The notes beneath the pieces are model-generated. The model was given only the letters and a program-made list of their open reading frames with translations. It did no database searches and had not been told where the DNA came from. Positions 18,401 through 24,221 of a stretch of 24,221 bases of DNA are shown one piece after another. Source of the stretch: a virus. Within the stretch, counting starts at the first letter, position 1. Every line of letters starts with the position of its first letter. The stretch spans positions 1-24,221 of the IMG/VR virus record IMGVR_UViG_3300010883_000456. One strand, given 5' to 3'. The translations under genes and the position numbers were made by a program.

Positions 18401-21400
18401 ATACTACTTAACGATAAAGAAATATTAGCTGATGGCGCTATAAACACAGCTGCTCATGAATTTTTACATGCTGTATTATGGAATACGGTAAAAAATAGTA
18501 AAGGAACTGCGTTAGCTTTAGGAAATGATTTGGTTAAATATTTAAAAGACGTAAATCCTGAGTTAATGAAAAACTCTGTTTTAGTCGATAGATTACAGCT
18601 ATACAAAGATGATGCTACTGTAACTAACGAGCAGCAAGCCGAAGAAGTTTTAACTTTATTTTCAGAAGCAGCGTTAGACGGTGCTATAGAATTAAACGAA
18701 GGAGCATTAGATCAGATACAAGGTTTTTTTACAAGAATATTTAACTCTTTAATAGGTCGTGAAGCAAACCTTACTTTTAATAGTGGTAAAGACGTGTTTA
18801 AGTTTATAAAAGGTTATAATGAAAGCATAAAGAAAGGTAAATTTACTACTGCTCAAAATAAACTACTTGAAGGTAGAGCAGAAGGTGATTTAATTAAAAG
18901 AGAATACAAAACTAAAGATATAAAAGATCGTGACACCGCCTCTAAAAGCAGCCAAAGTTTTGATAAAACAAATGAATTGTTTTCTGATCCAGACTTTGAA
19001 GCTACCAATAGGTTTGATCAAAAGAATGCTGTAAAAGCTGCAGGCGGAGTTATAGAAGCAGCAACTCAAAGATTATGGAGACAAGGCAGTCTGTTAACAA
19101 GAGATCAATTTAAAAAAGCTTTAGAAAACGAATACGTACAGGCATTAGTAGAATATGATTCCAATAGAGATACTGGAACTGGAGCTGGTTCTTCAATTTC
19201 AAGTAAGTTTAATTTAAGAGCCGGTGGAGTTGCTAAAGCTAATTTAGGAAAAGGCGAATCTTTAAGTTTAGATTCTGAGCAAGCTAAACAAGTAGCAGAT
19301 AAAACAGAGCAAAGAGAGTTTGACGAAGTAGAAAGTAAAGAGAACACACAAAGAAAAAAAGTATACTCTTCCAACACAAATCAAGTTGGTAATTTAGACA
19401 CAGCAGAAACTAAAGCTATTATAAAAGAAGAAGTTTCTAAAGATATATTGCTGTCTGCTAATAAAGGTAACAACGCTGCAGATACAGCTAGAGTTATAGC
19501 TAACGAAGCTAAGCAAAATTACTTTAAAAAACTTAGAAAAGATATAGGAACTTTTTCTAGTCAAAAATATAAAGATTTTGTAAACTCATTAGATAAAAAC
19601 TTTATTAAGTCTTTACCAGTTTCAATTATAAAAAGAAGATTTGGCAAGTTGTTTGGAATAAAACAAACAGGGATTGCTAAGACTAAACAAACAAGCAAAA
19701 CAGGTAAGCCTAGCTATTTTAATAAACCAGTTTTTAGCGTACCTAAAGTAACAAACGAAGGCTTACAACAGTTTAAAGATTATTTCTTGGGAGGAGAAAA
19801 AAGACAACAGTCTTTATACAATATACTAGCTACTGATTTTGCTTTAGAATCTATACAAGAGCTAATGTCGGACAAAACTTTCATGGACAAGCTACAAACT
19901 TCTTTAGGTGATCAAGGTATTACAGCTAATGAGTTTATGCAAAATATTGAAAACAAGTTAGACGCAAGAACAGTAGAAGATACTTCGTTAGATGTGGTTA
20001 AAGCTAGTAAGAAATATAAAACATCTGCAACAATTGTTGATCTTACTATTGAAAATTATATGTCAGATAAGGGTTTTACAACGTTCGCAACAAAAGGTCA
20101 TTATTTTGGACACGATAAATTCACTGATGATCAGATAAAAGCAAGAAACGAAAGCGTGCTATTGACTATACCTGAGCTTGGTTTAGATTTTTATGAGTTT
20201 ACTAATTCTAAAAATGGAAAAACAAGAAGTTCAGATTCTTTCGGCGCAAGCAGCGGAAGAACTATATTTAATTTCAATGCTGGTAACAAGATTGATCAAT
20301 TAAAAGATTTGCTTAATGCTGCTTTAACTGGTGAGTTTATTAAAGCTAATCCAGAATATGTAAAAAAATATACTAAAACCATTGGCAATGATGTATTTTT
20401 AGATAAAGCTAAACTTAAAAAAGGCTCTGCATTAAGCACTAAAGATATTACTGTATTAAAAAAAGCAGAATCAGAACAAGGTCAATACGCGAAATTAAGT
20501 CCAGAAAAAAGAATAAAATTATTAAGAGATAAAAAATTTAGAGACTTCCAAGCAGACAAAAGTAAAATACTAAAAAAGATACTTAACGTTATAAGTAAAA
20601 ACGTAAGAACAGACGGAAAAATAATACCAGCTAGAATGGAGTTCTGGGCTTCTTGGATAAATAGTCAAGTTAACAATTCAAAACATGTGATGAGAGTTTT
20701 AGCTCCTATTGAATTCTTTTCTTTGTCTAAAATGCCTAAAAGTACATTTGTTGAAGGTTATAAATTAAATAAAAATGATGAAGTAGTCTCTGGCAATCCT
20801 TTAAACTATGTTGCAGAACATTTAATGCCTGCTAATAACGCAGCTAAAATAGCAGTTGATCTTATATATAATAACACTGTCAATAAAGACTTTAGTTTAA
20901 TAAAAGATAATTACGTTCAAGGTCAGTTATTAAAAACAGATGACGTTATAGTTGGAAAAGCTGGTTATACTTCTCAGTTTCCTAGTGAGTTTTGGCAAAT
21001 GGACAAGCCAAACGTTTGGGTTAGATATTTATTAGGTAATCCTAACATAAACTTAAACCAATATGTTACTTATAAAGATGGAAAAGTAATGACTATAGCT
21101 GAAAGCTTAGGTTTGCCTTTAGATAAATCATTAAGAAATCCTGATAGTATTAACTTTCAAAATAAATTACTTACAGAAATTTTAGGTGTATATAAAGAAA
21201 ATAATACTTTTGTATTAAAAGAACCTAAAAGCATTAAAAATGCTAAAGCAGAATTAAAAGATTCTCAAATAGTAAATCAAAAATCATCTAAGAAAGTTAA
21301 TGTAAATCAAAAAACTTTATTTAACTTAATAACTCCTAATAGTACAACAGAAGCTTCTATTGAAGCTATGGGTAATGCAGACAAAACAGTAGATCTTGGA

Positions 21401-24115
21401 AATAAAGCGAGTAAGAAAATAAAAGGTATAAGTGTATTTGATTTTGATGATACGTTAGCTTTCAGTAAAAGCATGGTTATAGTTAACCTATCTAATGGAA
21501 CTACTCAAAAAATAACACCAGCTGAATTTGCAAGCGAAGCAGAGTTATTAGAAGAAAATGGAGCAGAGTTTGATTTTAGTGAATTTAATAAAGTTGTTGA
21601 TGGCAAAAAAGGACCATTAGCAGATCTTGCTTTAAAACGTCAAGATAAGTTTGGTAGTGGAGATATATTTGTATTAACGGCTAGACCTCAAGCATCGGCT
21701 TTAAGTATTAAAAAGTTCTTAGATGGCATAGGATTAAACTTACCTTTAGAAAATATAACTGGTTTAGAAAATGGTAGTCCTGACGCTAAAGCACTATGGG
21801 TGTTAGATAAAACAGCTAAAGGATATAATGATTTTTATTTTGCTGATGATGCACTAGCTAATGTGCAAGCTGTTAAAAATATTCTTGATCAAGTAGATGT
21901 TAAATCTGAAGTACAGCAAGCTAAAGCTAGTAAGAAAAGAAATTTAAATAAAGAATTTAATGGAATAATAGAACAACAAAGTGGAAAAGAATGGTTCAAA
22001 AATTATTCTGATTCTAGAGCTAAAGTAGAAGGTAAAGCTAAAAATAAATTTGAATTCTTTATTCCACCTTCAGCAGAAGATTTTACAGGTTTATTATATA
22101 AGATATTACCAAAAGGTGAAAAAGGTAATTTAGCTAAACAATGGATTCAGGACAATTTATTAGATCCATTTAATAAAGCTGAGCAATTAGTTATAAAAGC
22201 TAAAATAGCAGTTGCTAATGATTTTCAAGAATTAAGAAAAAATATTAAAAATGTTCCTAAAAATCTTTCTAAGCAATCAGGCTATAGCAAGTTTACTTTT
22301 TCTCAAGCTTTAAGAGTTCATATATGGACAATGCAAGGTATGGAAATACCTGGTTTATCAACAAGAGATAAAAACGCTTTAAATAAATTAATAGAAAAAG
22401 ATCCTGCATTAAAAGTTTTTGCTGAAAAAATAGCATTTATACAAAAAGGAAAACAATACCCTGGTCCTAACACTAATTGGGTTTCTGGATCTATTACATC
22501 AGATATTATAAATGGAATACAAAAAGTATACAGAAAAGAAGCTTTACAAGAATGGCAAGATAATGTAGATATTATATTTTCTAAAGACAACATGAATAAA
22601 TTAGAAGCTATATACGGTTCTAATTTTACTATAGCTTTAAATAACATGTTATCTAGAATGAAAAGCGGAAGCAACAGACCTGTTGGTGGCAATGCTCAAG
22701 TAGAAAACGTAATGGATTGGTTAAACAATTCAGTTGGTGCTATAATGTTTTTAAACGTTAAATCAGGATTACTACAGCTTATATCTTCAGTTAACTTTAT
22801 GAACTGGAGTGATAATAATCCATTAGCTGCTGGAAAAGCTTTTGCTAATCAAAAACAATATTGGAAAGATGTAATGTATTTATTGAACTCTGATTATTTA
22901 GTACAAAGACGTAACGGGTTAAAAATAAATGTAGCTGAATCTGAAATTGCAGAAGCATCTAAAAAAGGTGGACTTAAAGGCGTTATTGCTTACATGCTTA
23001 ATAAAGGTTTTATATTTACTAGAATAGCAGATAGTTTAGCTATTTCAACTGGTGGTTCAACTTTTTACAGAAATAGGGTAAATAGCTTACTTAAGCAGGT
23101 GAACATAGATACAGGCAAGCTTTATACTAAAGCAGAAGCAGAGGCTATAGCATTCAATGATTTCTATCAAGTATCAGAAGAAAGCCAACAGTCAAGTAGA
23201 ACAGATAGAATATCAATGCAACAAGCAAGTGGTCTTGGTAGGTTAGTGTTAAACTTTGCTAATACACCTATGCAGTACGCTAGAATAATTAAAAAGTCTA
23301 CAGCAGATTTATTAGCAGGAAGAGGTGATTGGAAAACTAATTTATCTAAAATATTTTATTATGGAATAGCTCAGAATTTAATATTTAACGCAATGCAAGC
23401 TGCAGTGTTTACGGTATTATTTAAAGAAGATGACGACGAAGATAAAGAAGGAAGAGCTATAGATGACAAAGCTAGAGACGTTGGTCAAGGAATGTTAAGT
23501 TCTTTGTTAAGAGGTTTAGGATACGGTGGAGCTTTAGTAGATACATTGATAGCTGTTAGTTTAGAAGTAAACAAACAATCAAAAAAGAAAACACCAGATT
23601 TTGAAGAAGCTGTTTGGTCTGTATTTGATTACTCTCCAGCTATGGATTCTAAAATAAGAAAACTAAGAAGCGCAGCTAAAACTTATAAATACAATAGAGA
23701 AGAAATATACAGAAGAGGATTTAATCTTGAAAATCCAGCTTATTTAGCTATAGGTCAATTGATATCAGCTTCTACAAATGCTCCAGCTGATAGAATATTA
23801 AGATTAATGATGAGCATAAAACAAATGGGAGACAAAGATCTTGAGTTATGGCAAAGAGCAATGTTAGCCTTTGGTTATAGTAGTTGGCAAGCAGATTTAC
23901 CATACTGGGGAACTAAAACTACTCTAGAAAATGAAGAAAAAGAAGATGCTAAAATTAAATTGCAATACAAAAACGACGCTCGTAAGTTAAAAACTGGCGG
24001 TTACAAAAGAAGACCTATGACAAAAGGCGTGCCAGAAGGTAAGCTAAACGTAGATTATATAAGAGTAGAAAGACCTACCGGAGATTATGAATATTGGTTA
24101 ACACCAAAAAATTAA
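15437..24115 (+). CDS. Giant 2892-aa virion protein with metallopeptidase and HAD phosphatase motifs
   Basis: This is probably the largest ejected internal virion protein, in the T7 gp16 position. Regions in order: an acidic start (Glu runs, 1-40); KRKKKKIN (449-456) beside a GC-rich codon patch; a Gly/hydrophobic stretch (about 589-650) that may meet membrane; GGIEFVTEGSQDYISS (about 735-750). A peptidase-like domain spans about 939-1135, with H1007-E-F-L-H1011 as zinc site and EE at 1069-1070 as possible third ligand. A HAD domain spans about 2000-2155, with DFDDT (2002-2006, nucleophile and acid/base Asp), VLTARP (2079-2084, motif II Thr) and ADDALANV (motif IV acids, 2137-2138). A conserved-looking C-terminal block follows (KNKFEFFIPPSAEDFTGLLY; FANTPMQYARII), with hydrophobic helices near 2430 and 2650. 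Such giant multi-domain proteins are known from marine phages; activities here are inferred from motifs only. No RNA polymerase motif is seen. Confidence 0.7.
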   Translation: MEEEEEITIEDLLKPSPNQVVEGEEKEEEEKENQYDLTPITIESLMAARDKDLPVVNSIEPMPTVVRDNPGLRQSRLGVKLDDEGYPMQPLLSQAINYNLDEEFILGQTQNPEETKFYIETQEVTNEFEKIINNPVLKDYSTILPIQADALNLDFEDVQKIDVEATMNELSMAKINLPAIVAYDITAKSLIDGPNPLIDGPIPMFNYSENPKEDTTRFYTPTSEVKDYIRNSILTETGRDFKDTMTWEDFVAKASKVTDEIMKKDPLIKEIFGKANMVLKNEGQAKYIEMLNTAREENGLDTPEEIEALQSQYSDWEKKRWDELIQSTTFDNRAQKYQFATKNVLEELYKPFGRSKDESLAEIDRKLKSGEISETLWGLRDIGIGTWRGLPNKWNILDITAKKSTLNEFQSNINFYESNKEKLEKLGMLDLTNKEFEEKLRLAGFPQFKRKKKKINPALGYARLSTEQAAKLIKDLKKYDDDYPTTLEYENSLKHLTQEEKELMLETYTQFTDMQSSMSGFNALDASQGKNTLRNGMNRIIPRQEMILKSTIEPTIEILKNTNFQSLLNETDPDEDGIVDTVGQILSQSNMMLTFGGELTAMVGSKMKNPLGVVLYGSGKLASLIGTADIAAQEFGSGIWGTFDANIRKRKGENYQPTLDDYLAELEDPDSVSIIQNIISTGGIVALERLGLGKMLGATKMTSKNLASLLRGEYKTWLKTLPALVYQRELAGGIEFVTEGSQDYISSANIKFGSGDSLGQSISEAEFGMLAAKKGRQIGRFLPVVGQITKQTAIELNAAALKLSTNFDLGKYSQTFKSTELFFNQSIEKIQKDVDSNKISQEDGQLAIRNISNIRNAGMKIPTNIDGRSKPRLMRLLLEQQALQNKIKEIDNKDLSANDILQLATVSSQIQGIVKKADSRENYIKQVGNVVNIINNNENAKVKIIRSKDNKGVENQIDKLNSEGWKIAASKGLTTNYGTIFQKGDQQVILLNDKEILADGAINTAAHEFLHAVLWNTVKNSKGTALALGNDLVKYLKDVNPELMKNSVLVDRLQLYKDDATVTNEQQAEEVLTLFSEAALDGAIELNEGALDQIQGFFTRIFNSLIGREANLTFNSGKDVFKFIKGYNESIKKGKFTTAQNKLLEGRAEGDLIKREYKTKDIKDRDTASKSSQSFDKTNELFSDPDFEATNRFDQKNAVKAAGGVIEAATQRLWRQGSLLTRDQFKKALENEYVQALVEYDSNRDTGTGAGSSISSKFNLRAGGVAKANLGKGESLSLDSEQAKQVADKTEQREFDEVESKENTQRKKVYSSNTNQVGNLDTAETKAIIKEEVSKDILLSANKGNNAADTARVIANEAKQNYFKKLRKDIGTFSSQKYKDFVNSLDKNFIKSLPVSIIKRRFGKLFGIKQTGIAKTKQTSKTGKPSYFNKPVFSVPKVTNEGLQQFKDYFLGGEKRQQSLYNILATDFALESIQELMSDKTFMDKLQTSLGDQGITANEFMQNIENKLDARTVEDTSLDVVKASKKYKTSATIVDLTIENYMSDKGFTTFATKGHYFGHDKFTDDQIKARNESVLLTIPELGLDFYEFTNSKNGKTRSSDSFGASSGRTIFNFNAGNKIDQLKDLLNAALTGEFIKANPEYVKKYTKTIGNDVFLDKAKLKKGSALSTKDITVLKKAESEQGQYAKLSPEKRIKLLRDKKFRDFQADKSKILKKILNVISKNVRTDGKIIPARMEFWASWINSQVNNSKHVMRVLAPIEFFSLSKMPKSTFVEGYKLNKNDEVVSGNPLNYVAEHLMPANNAAKIAVDLIYNNTVNKDFSLIKDNYVQGQLLKTDDVIVGKAGYTSQFPSEFWQMDKPNVWVRYLLGNPNINLNQYVTYKDGKVMTIAESLGLPLDKSLRNPDSINFQNKLLTEILGVYKENNTFVLKEPKSIKNAKAELKDSQIVNQKSSKKVNVNQKTLFNLITPNSTTEASIEAMGNADKTVDLGNKASKKIKGISVFDFDDTLAFSKSMVIVNLSNGTTQKITPAEFASEAELLEENGAEFDFSEFNKVVDGKKGPLADLALKRQDKFGSGDIFVLTARPQASALSIKKFLDGIGLNLPLENITGLENGSPDAKALWVLDKTAKGYNDFYFADDALANVQAVKNILDQVDVKSEVQQAKASKKRNLNKEFNGIIEQQSGKEWFKNYSDSRAKVEGKAKNKFEFFIPPSAEDFTGLLYKILPKGEKGNLAKQWIQDNLLDPFNKAEQLVIKAKIAVANDFQELRKNIKNVPKNLSKQSGYSKFTFSQALRVHIWTMQGMEIPGLSTRDKNALNKLIEKDPALKVFAEKIAFIQKGKQYPGPNTNWVSGSITSDIINGIQKVYRKEALQEWQDNVDIIFSKDNMNKLEAIYGSNFTIALNNMLSRMKSGSNRPVGGNAQVENVMDWLNNSVGAIMFLNVKSGLLQLISSVNFMNWSDNNPLAAGKAFANQKQYWKDVMYLLNSDYLVQRRNGLKINVAESEIAEASKKGGLKGVIAYMLNKGFIFTRIADSLAISTGGSTFYRNRVNSLLKQVNIDTGKLYTKAEAEAIAFNDFYQVSEESQQSSRTDRISMQQASGLGRLVLNFANTPMQYARIIKKSTADLLAGRGDWKTNLSKIFYYGIAQNLIFNAMQAAVFTVLFKEDDDEDKEGRAIDDKARDVGQGMLSSLLRGLGYGGALVDTLIAVSLEVNKQSKKKTPDFEEAVWSVFDYSPAMDSKIRKLRSAAKTYKYNREEIYRRGFNLENPAYLAIGQLISASTNAPADRILRLMMSIKQMGDKDLELWQRAMLAFGYSSWQADLPYWGTKTTLENEEKEDAKIKLQYKNDARKLKTGGYKRRPMTKGVPEGKLNVDYIRVERPTGDYEYWLTPKN

Positions 24116-24136
24116 TAAAAAAATAATTAGCGAATA

Positions 24137-24221
24137 ATGGCTCAAGAAATAGGAGAAAAAACACAAGTAACACTTGATCTTAAAACGATAGGTACGATCG
24201 TAGGATTTACTATAGCGTTAG
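24137..24221 (+). CDS. Small membrane protein, N-terminal part (3' end outside window)
   Basis: The ATG at 24137 opens a frame that runs to the window edge and reads MAQEIGEKTQVTLDLKTIGT followed by IVGFTIAL, the start of a likely transmembrane helix. It begins 21 nt after the giant gene, on the same strand, behind an AT-rich leader. A short polar N-terminus followed by a single membrane helix, placed right after the internal virion genes, would fit a holin or spanin-like lysis protein or a small membrane accessory. The visible 28 residues do not allow a choice. Confidence 0.5.
   Translation, partial: MAQEIGEKTQVTLDLKTIGTIVGFTIAL

Noticed and set aside
21410-21470. Possible RNA polymerase catalytic motif (DFDGD type) in the giant protein
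   Set aside because: The text is DFDDT, followed by LTARP and ADD at HAD spacing. It lacks the Gly and third Asp of the polymerase motif, so no virion RNA polymerase is claimed in this window.

Overview
The window is a late (virion) gene block of a tailed double-stranded DNA phage with low GC. All 13 recognisable genes lie on the + strand and are tightly packed; the largest gap is about 85 nt. I see no tRNA, integrase, insertion sequence or CRISPR array. The gene set and sequence style suggest a podovirus related to the crAss-like and marine 'uvMED' phages of Bacteroidota, probably infecting a flavobacterium-type host. The grounds are a portal C-terminus with a Gln-rich tail, a crAss-like major capsid protein, a connector / 'muzzle' style tail, and start codons preceded by A/T-only leaders instead of Shine-Dalgarno sites, which is typical of Bacteroidota. 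This placement rests on remembered family resemblance, not on a search.

Layout. 1-602 is the 3' end of the portal gene. 630-1784 is a Lys/Glu-rich protein in the scaffold position. 1797-3248 is the major capsid protein and is followed by a hairpin terminator (3271-3297). 3334-4149 encodes a 271-aa protein of unknown function, probably virion-related, bounded downstream by a second strong terminator (4157-4180). 4198-6180 encodes two connector/ring proteins. 6184-11205 (1673 aa) and 11235-12689 (484 aa) encode the distal tail 'muzzle' beta-propeller material, apparently divided over two genes. 12700-24115 is a four-gene run in the order acyltransferase-like, small Ala/Gly-rich protein, 517-aa protein, 2892-aa giant protein. 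This matches the order and size ranking of the T7 internal core/ejection genes (13-14-15-16). 24137 onward is the start of a small membrane protein cut by the window edge.

How it works together. Portal, scaffold and capsid protein build the head. The connector proteins and muzzle form the short tail. The last four proteins are most plausibly packaged in the head and ejected into the host. The giant one carries a zinc-metallopeptidase signature (HEFLH, residues 1007-1011) and a complete-looking HAD phosphatase motif set (DFDDT at 2002-2006), so it may bring enzymes into the cell with the DNA.

Main points for a second look are the two enzyme domains in the giant protein, the split muzzle with a Cys-rich end, a nearly identical 25-nt leader ahead of two separate genes with terminators arranged to match, a degenerate acetyltransferase in the gp13 position, and a short GC-rich island inside the giant gene. 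The genetic code looks standard: no long ORF needs a stop to be read through.
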